Assembly (NCBI GenBank): GCA_947630925.1
Contig: CANRJM010000006.1
Span: forward strand, 62,001 to 126,000
Reading direction: 5' to 3'
DNA length: 64,000 nucleotides
From: an uncultured Lachnospiraceae bacterium
Lineage (GTDB): Bacteria > Bacillota > Clostridia > Lachnospirales > Lachnospiraceae
Shown in pieces: positions 44,873 through 55,200 of the stretch. The position numbers and the translations under genes were made by a program. The notes under the pieces are model-generated. The model saw nothing but the letters and a program-made list of their open reading frames with translations. It did not search any database and was not told where the DNA came from. How positions within the stretch are numbered: position 1 is the first letter of the stretch; each line of letters starts with the position of its first letter.

Positions 44873-46285
44873 TTAATCGGTACGATTTTTAGGAAGTGAA
44901 AATATAAATTCTGTTCCGACGCCTTCTGTACTGATTGCATTAATATTTTCGCCATGCGCTTCAATGATTTCCTTTACGATGGAGAGACCAAGACCAGTGC
45001 CGGTCTTATCCTTTCCGCGGGAAAGATCTGTTTTATAAAAGCGGTTCCATATTTTTGAGATATTTTCCTTTGGTATGCCAATGCCGTTATCTTTGACAGA
45101 TACAAATACCTTATGGTTTTGCTCATAGGTATGGATCTCGATCACGGAATTGGGAGAACTGAATTTAATGGCGTTATCCAGCAGATTTTGAAGTACCAGT
45201 TCGATTTTTGCATGATCGCCATAGACGAAAAGTTCCATTTGGTTAAAAATCAGCTCAATAGAAATCGTTTTCTCCATACATCGCTGTTCAAAAGGCGCAG
45301 TGGCATTGCGAATTGTTAAGTTGATGTCAAAAGGTTCCTGTTTCAGCGCAAAGTCATTTCCATCTAACCGGCTGAGTTCCAGAAGCTCTATCGTCAGTTT
45401 CGTCAGACGTTCTACCTCAAATAAAATAATATGAAAATACTTTTCCTGCATTTCCTGCGGGATGGTACCATCTGCAAGCGCTTCCGTATATCCCTTGATG
45501 GATGTTAGGGGGGAGCGGAAATCATGCGATACATTGGCGATAAAATTCCTCTGATAATCAGACAGACTGTTCATGCGTTCCCCTAAAAACTGAATTGCAG
45601 AGGCGAGCTCTTCGTAGTCTCCGCGTGGAAACTGTCCAATGGGATAATCAATCTGTCCGTCTGCATATTTTCTTGCCGCTTTTAACATTCTGCGCAAAGG
45701 GGATGCTGTCTGATAATATAAAAAGAAAAATACCGCAGCGATAACAATTAATACAATACAAAGGCAAATAATGATAATATCAATATAGTCCACCGCTGCA
45801 TGATGCAGAGTATCGGCAGGTAGCATCAGTACAACATAACCGGTCGTATCCAGGGAATCTATCATTGGATAAATTACCGTAATCATTTCTTCCTGTATCA
45901 GTCCCTTTGGATTTTTGCCAACAATTGTCTGATTCGACAGGAAAGAAGGATCATATTGATTAATCAATTTATTTTCCAATGAAGGATTGGAGCCGGAGTC
46001 CAGCAGGATTCGTCCTTCCGGTGATACAATCCAAATCCGTATCTTTGTCAGATCCTGCAGTGAAAGAAATTGTTTCCGCAGGGCATCCCTGGAAGTGTCC
46101 AAAAGGTGGATATCCGGAATCACTTCTTTGACAATGCTCTCTGCATCTTCGTATAGTTTTGTTTGCTCACGAATAACCAGTCTGTTATAAATAGCAGATA
46201 GGCCATATGTGTTTAACATAACCAGCATAAGCAGGGTAATAAAAAGATAGGAAATGATAAATTTCCATTTTATGCTTTGTTTCAT
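44873..46285 (-). CDS. Membrane sensor histidine kinase
   Basis: A 470-residue kinase. TM1 at ~8-30, extracellular sensor domain ~31-163, TM2 ~164-191, HAMP ~192-245, HisKA with His254 in NVSHDFRSP, and HATPase with NLLDNAIKFS, DNGIGIP and GTGLGLSI. Its ATG overlaps the regulator stop by four bases (ATGA), GGAG upstream. The layout resembles WalK/PhoR-type sensors, but there is no PAS domain. Signal unknown; downstream of mutS2 and the regulator in one operon. Confidence 0.92.
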   Translation of the reverse strand: MKQSIKWKFIISYLFITLLMLVMLNTYGLSAIYNRLVIREQTKLYEDAESIVKEVIPDIHLLDTSRDALRKQFLSLQDLTKIRIWIVSPEGRILLDSGSNPSLENKLINQYDPSFLSNQTIVGKNPKGLIQEEMITVIYPMIDSLDTTGYVVLMLPADTLHHAAVDYIDIIIICLCIVLIVIAAVFFFLYYQTASPLRRMLKAARKYADGQIDYPIGQFPRGDYEELASAIQFLGERMNSLSDYQRNFIANVSHDFRSPLTSIKGYTEALADGTIPQEMQEKYFHIILFEVERLTKLTIELLELSRLDGNDFALKQEPFDINLTIRNATAPFEQRCMEKTISIELIFNQMELFVYGDHAKIELVLQNLLDNAIKFSSPNSVIEIHTYEQNHKVFVSVKDNGIGIPKENISKIWNRFYKTDLSRGKDKTGTGLGLSIVKEIIEAHGENINAISTEGVGTEFIFSLPKNRTD

Positions 46286-47007
46286 ACATTACTCCGTATT
46301 TCATGGTATTCAAACTTGTATCCGATGCCCCATACTGTTGTCAGATTCCAGGCGGGATGTTCCGGAAACTTTTCCCTCAGCCGTTTGATATGTACGTCTA
46401 CCGTCCGGGTATCGCCAATATAATCGTAGCTCCAGATGTGGTCTAACAGTTGCTCCCTGGTAAAAACCTGATTGGGATGTGACGCAAGGAAATAAAATAA
46501 TTCCAGTTCTTTTGGAGGCATATCGACAACATTGCCGTTGTAATGGACAGAGTAATCTGTTAAATTGATAGACAGACCCGGGAAGGTTACTTTTTCTACC
46601 GGGAGGTCGTCATCCGGAACCTGTGTTGTATTCGTCGGCTGAAAGCGCCGTAGTACGGCTTTTACCCGTGCAATCATTTCCTTAGAATCAAACGGTTTCA
46701 TAATATAATCATCTGCGCCGAGCTCCAATCCCAATACCTTATCGAAAACCTCCCCCTTTGCAGAAAGCAAAATAATAGGGAGATTAGAAAATTTGCGTAT
46801 TTCGCGTAATACCTCATAGCCGTCCATTCCGGGCAGCATGATATCTAACAGAACAAGGTTCGGCCGATAGCTTTTCACAGCAGAAAGGGCGGATTCGCCA
46901 TCATAAACAATCTTTGTATCAAAACATTCTTTTGTCAGGTATAATTGAATCAGATCAGCAATGTTTTCGTCATCATCTACAATTAAGATTTGAGATTTAT
47001 CTGCCAT
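46282..47007 (-). CDS. OmpR/PhoB-family response regulator
   Basis: A 241-residue regulator with GGAGG before the ATG. Receiver domain with acidic residues 11-13, phosphoacceptor Asp55 (LLDIMLPGMDG), and Lys in IMKPF; winged-helix domain with TRTVDVHIKRLREKFPEHP and WGIGYKFE at the end. It is 21 bases after mutS2 and translationally coupled to its kinase. Confidence 0.93.
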   Translation of the reverse strand: MADKSQILIVDDDENIADLIQLYLTKECFDTKIVYDGESALSAVKSYRPNLVLLDIMLPGMDGYEVLREIRKFSNLPIILLSAKGEVFDKVLGLELGADDYIMKPFDSKEMIARVKAVLRRFQPTNTTQVPDDDLPVEKVTFPGLSINLTDYSVHYNGNVVDMPPKELELFYFLASHPNQVFTREQLLDHIWSYDYIGDTRTVDVHIKRLREKFPEHPAWNLTTVWGIGYKFEYHEIRSNV

Positions 47008-47028
47008 ATCTTTTTTTCCTCCATACGG

Positions 47029-49413
47029 TTACGATTTAAATTCTACTATTGTAACACCCATATCTCCTTCGCCAAATTCGCCCAGACGATATGATGCGAC
47101 ATATTTTGTACGCTTTAGATGATTATGGACAGCTTTCCGCAGAGCGCCGGTACCGCGTCCGTGAATCACGGTAACTTTTGACATATGCGCCAGATAGGCG
47201 TCGTCCAGATATTTGCCAAGTACGGGAAGCGCCTCGTCAACTGTCATGCCGATTAAGTTAATCTCTTGATGGATATGAGCCGCTTTATCCATACGGATTT
47301 TACCGCTGCCTGTTTGTTTCGTACCCTCCGGTTTTTGTTTTGGCTGCCGGATCAGTTCAATATCATTGATATTTACCTTTGTACGGAGCAGGCCTGCCTG
47401 TACAAATAAGTCGCCTTTTTCGTTGGGGAGCGTACTGACTGTTCCGACAGAATTAAGCGATAGAATGCGGATATCTGCGCCTATCATCAAATCGGAAGCT
47501 TTGATTTTTTTGCCTGTTTTCTTTGGCGTGTTTTTTGAAGTGGAAGTATTTTTGCTTTTTATCTGTTCCCGCAGCTTTGCGCGTTCCGCCTCCATTTCAT
47601 GGATATGCTTATCGCTCTTTGCCCATTTTGTATATTTACGAATCGTATCGTCTGCATATTCTTTTGCTTCGGAAAGAATTTTTTCTGCCTCCGCATTTGC
47701 ATTTGCTAAAATCCGTTCTTTGGTATGCTCCAGTTTTTCTGTTTTCTCGCGGAGTTGTTTCTTCAGTTCTGCAATTTCCTTGCGTCCCCGTGCTGCGGCT
47801 TCCTGCTCTTGTTCCAACTGCTGCCGGGTGTTTTCCAGACCGCTCAGGATGTCTTCGAAAGCCTGCGCGTCAGATGTAACACGTTGTTTCGCATCGTTTA
47901 TGATGCTGTCCGGCAGTCCAAGTTTTCCGGAAATAGCAAATGCATTACTTTTTCCGGGAATACCTATGAGCAGGCGGTAGGTAGGACGGAGTGTCGTTAC
48001 GTCAAATTCGCAGCTGGCATTCTCTACATCCGGCGTCTGCAGGGCATATAGTTTCAACTCACTGTAATGCGTTGTTGCCATGACGATAGAGTGTCTTGCG
48101 TGCAGATTGGACAAAATAGAGGTGGCAAGGGCGGCCCCTTCCACGGGATCCGTACCGGCTCCCAGTTCGTCAAACAGCACAAGACTGTTTTGATTTGCCT
48201 GTTTGAGAATGGATACGGTGTTTACCATATGTGAGGAAAAAGTACTTAAATTCTGCTCAATACTCTGTTCGTCTCCAATATCAGCATAGACCTCTTCAAA
48301 TATCCGTAGACATGAGCCGTCAAAGGCAGGAATGTGTAAACCCGCCTGTCCCATTAGTGTAAAAAGCCCTACTGTTTTTAAGGATACTGTTTTTCCGCCG
48401 GTGTTGGGTCCGGTAACGACCAGAAGGGAAAAATCTTTTCCAAGCTGTAAATCAATAGGTACAACTTGTTCCGGTGGAATCAAAGGGTGTCTTCCCTTCT
48501 TGATTAAAATATAGCCTTCCTCCGGAAATTTTGGCTCTGTTCCTTTCATGGTTTTAGAAAGAGAAGCTTTGGCAAAAATAAAATCCAGTTTGGATAAAAT
48601 CTGAAAATCCTGTTCGATAAAGAAGGCTTGTTCTGCTGTACGGTTGCTCAGGTCAGCCAGTATTTTTTCAATTTCTTCCTGTTCCTTTAACTCCAGTTCC
48701 CGAATTTCGTTATTTAATTTTACCACAGATGTCGGCTCCATAAAAAGGGTGGATCCGGTAGATGACTGGTCATGCAGCATACCATGAAAGGAGGAACGAT
48801 ACTCTGCCTTGACCGGCAAACAATATCTGCCGTTTCGCATCGTAATAATGCTGTCCTGCAGCATATTTCTGGCTGAACTGTTTAGAATCTGGTTTAGCTG
48901 TTCATGAATACGGTCGCTGGCATGTTTTAAACTTTGACGGACTTTCGAAAGTCCAGGGCTGGCGTCATCTGCCACTTCTTCCTCTGCCGGAATGCAGCGG
49001 CGGATTTCATTCATCAGAGGAGACAGGGGTTCGATCAATTGATAATATTCGTTTAAGGAATCGCCGGTTTCCTCCTGTTCATTTAAACTTTTACGAAAAT
49101 ATGCCTTTACACTGCCGGCGGTATTCAGAAGTTTTGAGATAGAAAGCAATTCTCCGATTCCCAGGATAGAACCCAGTTCCAGAAGTTTCAGGCTTTCCCG
49201 TATATCGGTAATCCCCTGATAGGAAATATCGCCCTGCGTCAGCAGATGTGTCAGCGCATCAGAGGTTTCTCTCTGTTCTTTTTGAATCGCTTCACGGTTT
49301 GTATAGGGAAGCAGTTCGCTGCAATATTTTTTTCCCGGAGCAGATCCGGCGTGGTTTTTCAGCAGTTGTATTATTTTATCATACTCGAGAGTATGGAAAA
49401 CTTTCGGATTCAT
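47029..49413 (-). CDS. mutS2: MutS2 (RqcU) ribosome-collision / endonuclease protein
   Basis: A 794-residue protein. The MutS-type core shows Walker A TGPNTGGKT, Walker B LFDELGAGTDP and ATTHYSELK; a long coiled coil follows (~510-600) with Lys/Glu-rich residues, and a C-terminal Smr domain begins near 715 with VIHGRGTGALRKAV. There are no mismatch-recognition domains, as expected for MutS2. In Bacillus it splits collided ribosomes and was proposed to feed RqcH. Here it heads the minus-strand operon with a two-component system. Confidence 0.94.
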   Translation of the reverse strand: MNPKVFHTLEYDKIIQLLKNHAGSAPGKKYCSELLPYTNREAIQKEQRETSDALTHLLTQGDISYQGITDIRESLKLLELGSILGIGELLSISKLLNTAGSVKAYFRKSLNEQEETGDSLNEYYQLIEPLSPLMNEIRRCIPAEEEVADDASPGLSKVRQSLKHASDRIHEQLNQILNSSARNMLQDSIITMRNGRYCLPVKAEYRSSFHGMLHDQSSTGSTLFMEPTSVVKLNNEIRELELKEQEEIEKILADLSNRTAEQAFFIEQDFQILSKLDFIFAKASLSKTMKGTEPKFPEEGYILIKKGRHPLIPPEQVVPIDLQLGKDFSLLVVTGPNTGGKTVSLKTVGLFTLMGQAGLHIPAFDGSCLRIFEEVYADIGDEQSIEQNLSTFSSHMVNTVSILKQANQNSLVLFDELGAGTDPVEGAALATSILSNLHARHSIVMATTHYSELKLYALQTPDVENASCEFDVTTLRPTYRLLIGIPGKSNAFAISGKLGLPDSIINDAKQRVTSDAQAFEDILSGLENTRQQLEQEQEAAARGRKEIAELKKQLREKTEKLEHTKERILANANAEAEKILSEAKEYADDTIRKYTKWAKSDKHIHEMEAERAKLREQIKSKNTSTSKNTPKKTGKKIKASDLMIGADIRILSLNSVGTVSTLPNEKGDLFVQAGLLRTKVNINDIELIRQPKQKPEGTKQTGSGKIRMDKAAHIHQEINLIGMTVDEALPVLGKYLDDAYLAHMSKVTVIHGRGTGALRKAVHNHLKRTKYVASYRLGEFGEGDMGVTIVEFKS

Positions 49414-49618
49414 AAATTGTACCTTTCTTCGAATATCATTCTTTCAATATAATACACCAAATGATAGAAGAATAGCAACAGATATCGTATTTTTGGTTAA
49501 CAACTTATTCATATAATATTCATAAGTTTATTGTAGACTATCTTTATGGGATAAAAATTGCAAGTAACGCAGAGCGGTATGCCGAAAAGAAAAGCCAATT
49601 GGCATTGAGGTAGAAGTT

Positions 49619-50884
49619 ATGTTGAATGGGAAGAAAAAAAATGTTTCTCATCAGGAGGAAAAATATCAGTTTATCAGAGAGCAGATTCGCCCCCAGAGAA
49701 AAAAGAAAATATTGGTTTGGTTAGGCCGTTTTATTATGATAGCTGCGATGGCCTGTATTTTTGGCATGATTGCAGGAACAATCATACTCTATATGCAAAA
49801 GCAGAGTCGGGAGACACAAGAGACGGCGGACGGATCCGATGTTCTTTATTCGGCGTCCCCTATTCCTACGGCTGATCCGGCTCACGTACAGTCTGATGAA
49901 GTTAGGAAAGCTGAAATAAGTTTAAAGAGAATGAACCGCTTATCTGAGAGAATGGCTGCAATCGGAGAGGAAGCCGGTTCCGCTATTGTCAGCGTCGAAG
50001 TCCGTGATAATGTGCAGAATTTTTTAAAGCAGGATATCAAAGACGGCAGAGAATCTGTTTTTGGTATTATTGTCAGAGAAACAAAGAACTATTTTTATAT
50101 TATTACGACTTGTGATATTTTGAAAGGACAGCCATCTGTAAATGTCCGACTGGAACACGATATTTTGATAGAAGCGTCGGTTTTAGGAAACGATCCGCAG
50201 ATTAATCTGGCTGCCATAAGAGTAAAAAAATCAGAAATCAGCCGCTCTGCTCTGTCTAAGCTGACAGTGGCAAAATTTGGAGATGGGCAGGATCTGAAAA
50301 AAGGAACGAATATTGTTGCCATCGGCTGTCCAAATGGTATTTTAAATTCTGTTGTAACCGGGAGCGTTACCAATAATAAAATTTATGCACCGGTTATGGA
50401 CAGTGAGGTGGAGCTGCTTACAACGGATATATTGTATTCTGCGGAAGGAAACGGCGTGGTAATGAATTTGAATTCTGAGATTGTTGGGTTTATCACAACG
50501 GAATTTTTGGAGATGACAGGGACAGCCGGCGTATCTTTCCTGAATATATCCAGCATTTCTGCAATGTTGGATAATCTGCAAAGGACGAATAAAAAATCAT
50601 TTATTGGTTGCGAAGGACGGAGTATCAGCAAAGAAATGGCGGCGTCACATCATATGGCGGCGGGCGCCTATATTACAGATGTTTACTCTGATTATCCGGC
50701 TTATGCCGGCGGAATGCGTATTGCAGATGTTATTACGAAATTTGACGGTCAGCCCATCCATAGGATGTCGGAAATCTATCAAATCATAGCGAGGCATAAA
50801 AAAGGAGATGTTTTGCGCTGCACGGTCTGGCGTAAATCAGGAAGTACGGCAACCACAAAAGAGCTGCAAATCAAGTTGGGCTGA
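49619..50884 (+). CDS. Degenerate HtrA/DegP-like protein (inactive protease fold plus PDZ)
   Basis: A 421-residue protein with GAGG before the ATG. One membrane helix at ~31-58, a low-complexity extracellular linker, then a trypsin-like fold (~115-315) and a PDZ domain (~330-420, YITDVYSDYPAYAGGMRIADVITKFDGQPI). Alignment by hand to HtrA shows the triad lost: YIITTCDIL puts Asp166 for the catalytic His, DPQINLAAI puts Asn196 for the Asp, and SAEGNGVVMNLNSEIVG puts Gly277 for the Ser. It is likely a sensor or scaffold rather than a protease. It is monocistronic and divergent from mutS2. Confidence 0.82.
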   Translation: MLNGKKKNVSHQEEKYQFIREQIRPQRKKKILVWLGRFIMIAAMACIFGMIAGTIILYMQKQSRETQETADGSDVLYSASPIPTADPAHVQSDEVRKAEISLKRMNRLSERMAAIGEEAGSAIVSVEVRDNVQNFLKQDIKDGRESVFGIIVRETKNYFYIITTCDILKGQPSVNVRLEHDILIEASVLGNDPQINLAAIRVKKSEISRSALSKLTVAKFGDGQDLKKGTNIVAIGCPNGILNSVVTGSVTNNKIYAPVMDSEVELLTTDILYSAEGNGVVMNLNSEIVGFITTEFLEMTGTAGVSFLNISSISAMLDNLQRTNKKSFIGCEGRSISKEMAASHHMAAGAYITDVYSDYPAYAGGMRIADVITKFDGQPIHRMSEIYQIIARHKKGDVLRCTVWRKSGSTATTKELQIKLG

Positions 50885-50888
50885 TCCT

Positions 50889-51989
50889 TCATGCTTCCGT
50901 TTTGTCCAACAGAACGGAAAGCAAGGCGTCGTTGTCTTTTTTCTGCATAAAACAGAAGCGGATATACCGGTTATTTAGAAAAGGAAAAGAGGAACAATCC
51001 CGTATCATCATCCCTTTTTGAATGGCTTTTTGAAACAGAATCTCGCTGCTCATTTCCTCCCGCAGGCTGCGCAGAAGAATGAAATTTGCGTGCGGCGGAT
51101 AATACTGAAAGATATCTTTATGGGCATCAAGAATAGAGCAGATCCGTTTCCGCTCAGAGGAGATTAGCTGCGTGGTTTTTTGGATATATTGTTTATCGTT
51201 GAACATAATTTTACCGGCGATGGCCGCTAATGAGTTGATCGTCCATGGTTTTTGGCAGTCTCTTATCCGTTTTAAGAGAGCTTCGTTTGAGCAGACTGCA
51301 TAGCCTAAACGCAGTCCCGGTGCAGCGAAAAATTTAGAAACGCCTCGAATGACAATCAGATTTTTATTTGCCTTTACCAAAGGAACGGAAGTGATCTTAT
51401 CATAGCATTCTGTAAATTCCACATAAGTTTCATCAATCATAATAAAGATATGATTTTCGCTGCAGCAATCTGCAATCTCCTGTATGACATTTTGCTCTAT
51501 TTGTGAAGAAGTAGGATTGTTGGGGTTACAGAGGACCAGTAAATCGATGTCAGGCGTTAATGCCGCATAAAGCGCTTCTTTCTCAAGAGCAAAGTTCTTT
51601 GATTCCTGAAGCGGGAAATAGGTCGCATGGCCTCCGCATAAGGTGATTTCGTGTTCATATTCTGAATACGTAGGGCCTATGATCAGTGCATTTTTAGAGT
51701 GGAGCTGTTGGATGATAAGGGAAATCAAGTCCGTAGAGCCGTTTCCAACCAGAATATCGTCCGGACGGGTATCCGTATAATCGGCAATGGTATTTCGGAG
51801 GGAAGTATATTCCCTGTCGGGATATTGACTGATCGCATCAATGTGTGATGCCAGTTCATCCCGCAGTCTGTAGGAGATGCCAAGAGGATTGACATTTGCA
51901 GAAAAACGAATCACATCTTCTTTTTTTATCCCATATTTCTGCTGGATTTTTTCCAAATCACTGCCATGAAAATATTCTTTCTGCTCCAT
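50889..51989 (-). CDS. CobD/HisC-type PLP-dependent aminotransferase or decarboxylase
   Basis: A 366-residue fold-type I PLP enzyme. The ATG at 51989 has GGAG nine bases before; earlier ATGs do not. The opening YFHGSDLEKIQQKYGIKKEDVIRFSANVNPLG is typical of CobD (threonine-phosphate decarboxylase of cobalamin synthesis), and LVLCNPNNPTS, MIDETYVEF, RGVSKFFAAPGLRLGY show the PLP Asn, Asp and Lys. HisC is the alternative. No cobalamin or histidine genes are near. It ends four bases from the facing HtrA-like gene. Confidence 0.8.
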   Translation of the reverse strand: MEQKEYFHGSDLEKIQQKYGIKKEDVIRFSANVNPLGISYRLRDELASHIDAISQYPDREYTSLRNTIADYTDTRPDDILVGNGSTDLISLIIQQLHSKNALIIGPTYSEYEHEITLCGGHATYFPLQESKNFALEKEALYAALTPDIDLLVLCNPNNPTSSQIEQNVIQEIADCCSENHIFIMIDETYVEFTECYDKITSVPLVKANKNLIVIRGVSKFFAAPGLRLGYAVCSNEALLKRIRDCQKPWTINSLAAIAGKIMFNDKQYIQKTTQLISSERKRICSILDAHKDIFQYYPPHANFILLRSLREEMSSEILFQKAIQKGMMIRDCSSFPFLNNRYIRFCFMQKKDNDALLSVLLDKTEA

Positions 51990-52146
51990 TATTGTTTTCT
52001 CCATCCTTTCCATTTTGTATCAGTAAGGCAATTGTGAAACGTTCCTCTCGTCGATAGCCATTGGAATATTTTTCCAAAAGGCCAAATCCATGATTCTGCC
52101 CGTATCATTATAGCATCAATGTTTTTATCATACAAGCGACTGCGAC

Positions 52147-52176
52147 TTGAAAGAAATACCGGAAAAGTGATATACT
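52147..52176 (+). promoter_or_regulatory. Promoter of the DUF5717/Hsp70-like operon
   Basis: TTGAAA (52147-52152), 18-base spacer, TATACT (52171-52176), giving a ~45-base leader before the first gene. Confidence 0.6.
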
Positions 52177-52226
52177 GTTATTAAGTATAATTGGCGGATT
52201 GCTACGAAAATTATCCGGGAGGAACT

Positions 52227-55200
52227 ATGAGAGAAAAGATAAGTCAGGCTGCAAAAGGCGTATTTGGATATGAGAGCTCCGATTTGCAGATTTCTGTTGC
52301 TGAACTTCAGATTGAAATCAACGCAGGAGAAAGGATACAGGGGAGTATTAGCATTACAAATGAATTATCGCGTTATATGAGAGGGTCGGTCAATACAGAC
52401 TGCCATTTTTTGGAATTTCCGGAAAATATGTTCCAGGGGGTAACGAATGAGGTCTCTTATATTTTCCATGCGGAGACGCTGCAGCCGGGCGAAACGGTAA
52501 GGGGAAACATCTGCATTATTTCTGACTGCGGCACTAAAAAAATTCCGGTAACAGTAACGATCGGCGTACCCTTTTGCGAAGTTTCTACAGGCAAAATCAA
52601 AGATTTATTTCATTTTACAAATTTGGCAAAGGAAAATCCAGACGAGGCTGCAAGCTTATTTCGGAATCCGCATTTTGAGGAAATCTTTTTGTATCGCGAC
52701 AATGCCAATATTGCTCTTTATAGGGGGCTTTCCAGGGGCACCAGTAAGGGAATGGCAATGGAAGAGTTTTTGATTGCCATCCATAAAAGACTGCCAATCC
52801 GGCTGCGTGTTGATAAAAGCGATTTCCGGTATAAAGATTGTGAAAAAAGTTTTACGGATCATTTTGTCATGACAAAGGATAACTGGGGATTTGAGGAATA
52901 TCATATAAAATCGGATAGTAGTTTTGTGGTACCGGAGCATAAAATCGTATGGACGGATGATTTTATGGGAAATACATATTCCGTACCATTTTTAGTGGAT
53001 ACCGATAAGATGGTGCCAGGGGAAAATTATGCAAGGATTACGATTTCTACGGTAAGACAGAAAATAGAAATTACGATAGCAGCAAATAAAGCGGGGGACG
53101 GCCATGAAGCTATGGTTCTGCACCTTCAGAGGCAACGGCAGATATACAGGTTGATGCATTTGTATCTGGAATTTTGTATGGGACATATCTCCAATGAGGA
53201 ATATTTAAGTGAGGCGGGAGAAGTCGTGCTGGAGATGGAAAAGTCCGGCATGACACTGGTCAATCAATTATTCCGGGTGCATCTTGGAATGATGGAACAC
53301 CGTGATACTGTAGTAAAGAGTGGTCTGGCCTTTTTGGAAACCCAAAAAGAGAAACTCAAAACAAAGGGAGGACTGTTATACTGTGCATATTTATATTTGC
53401 GCGGTCTGTGGGCGGATGATGATGAGGTAGCCGCTGCGTGTGTCCGTAAGATTGAGGGATACTATCAAAAAGACCAAAAGAACTGGAAATTACTCTGGTT
53501 TTTATTATATCTGTCGCCAGAGTTTCAGTCAGAAAAAAGGAAGTTGGAAGAGATTGTAAAGATGTTAAATGATTCCTGCCGGAGTCCGATGTTGTATATT
53601 GAAATATGCAGTATCTTAAATGAGTCGCCGGATTTATTGCTGGATTTAAGTTATGGTATTTGTCAGGCGCTTCACTGGGGATGCCGGCAGGAATATTTGG
53701 GGAAAGAGCTTGCGATGCGTTACTGCTATCTGGCAGGCAGGTTGAAACTATTTTCTAAAGTGGTACTGAATGATCTGTGCAGATTATATGAGCAGTACCG
53801 GGAGGAAGAAATTTTGGCGGCTGTCTGCAAAATGCTGATGAAGGGACAGGTAACGGATAAAAAGGCGTTTTATTGGTACAATTTGGGGATAGAACATAAT
53901 TTGAAGCTGACGGATTTATATGAGTACTATATGTATTCGATTGACGGGCATCAGGAAATTACATTACAGGACAGTACACTGCTGTATTTTTTGTATGACA
54001 ATCATTTGACGGTTACCAAGAAGGCGATGTTATATGCCTATATCATACAAAAGAAAGATACATTGGATGAGACGTATGATTCTTATCGTGCGATTATGGA
54101 AGAATTTACGTTATCACAGTTGGAGGCGGGCCGCATGAGTAATGATCTTGCGGTACTCTATGAGGAATTTGTGAAAGAAGAGTGTATCAACGAACGGATT
54201 GCAAGACAACTGCCGGAAGTTATGTTCTGTCACGAAATCTTCTGTGAAAATCCGGATATTATCGGTGTTTATGTGACGCACCGGGAATTGGAAGGAGAGG
54301 AATTTGTACCTTTCGTAAACGGACGCGCGGTAGTACATATCTTTACAGAGCATTATCGGATTTTTTTGGCCGATCAGCTAGATAACCGGTATGTGCAGAG
54401 TGTTCCCTATACTTCCAATAAGATGCTGCACTTGGATCATTTGGCAAAGAGCTGCATGGAGAAGAATGCAGAAGATTATCGTCTGCTTTTATATCTTCAG
54501 GACAGGGCGGAACGGATGAACCAACGAGGCAAAGAAATGATGGATGTCCGGAGGCGGGCGCTGACGATTCCAAACATAAGCCGGTATCATTATAAAAAAA
54601 CCTTTTGTATGTTGGTACGGTATTATTATGATAATTTTGAAGGAGATTATCTGGATGAGGCGCTTGCAAATCTGGACTGGGCTGTCGTAAATCCTTCGGA
54701 TAGGAAACAATTTGTGGAATACTGTATTGTAAGACGTTTCTTTGGCAAAGCAATGGAGGGGATTGAGCAATATGGTTATGAGAAGTTAGAGGGAAAGCAG
54801 CTTTTAAAGGTAGCGTCCCGGTTCTTTGCAGAGAACATGGATCAGGAAAATACAAGTTTGGTCAAATTAGCATGGTTTATTTTTGGGACAGGTCATTTTG
54901 ATGAAAATCTCATGAAATATCTTTGTAAATATTACCTTGGCAGTATTCATGAGATGGTACGGATATGGCGTTATGCAAAAGGTTTTTCCATAGAAATGGA
55001 AGGGTTTGCAGAGCGGATTTTGGGGCAGATTATTTTTACCGAGGAAATGTGCCCGGATGCATATGAGGTATTTTATGAATATTATGAATCCGGCAGGGAC
55101 AAGCTTCTGATTTTGGCGTTTATGAAATTTTTTGCTTATAAATACCTGGTTCATAACTGGATGCTTTCCCAAAAAATGTTTTCTTATTTTTATAAAGAAG

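Noticed and set aside
47366-47980. Plus-strand frame of 204 codons inside mutS2
   Set aside because: Antisense to the coiled-coil region of mutS2; Ser/Phe-rich composition is that expected from the complement of Lys/Glu codons.
54343-54855. Minus-strand frame of 170 codons inside the giant operon protein
   Set aside because: Antisense shadow without a ribosome binding site.
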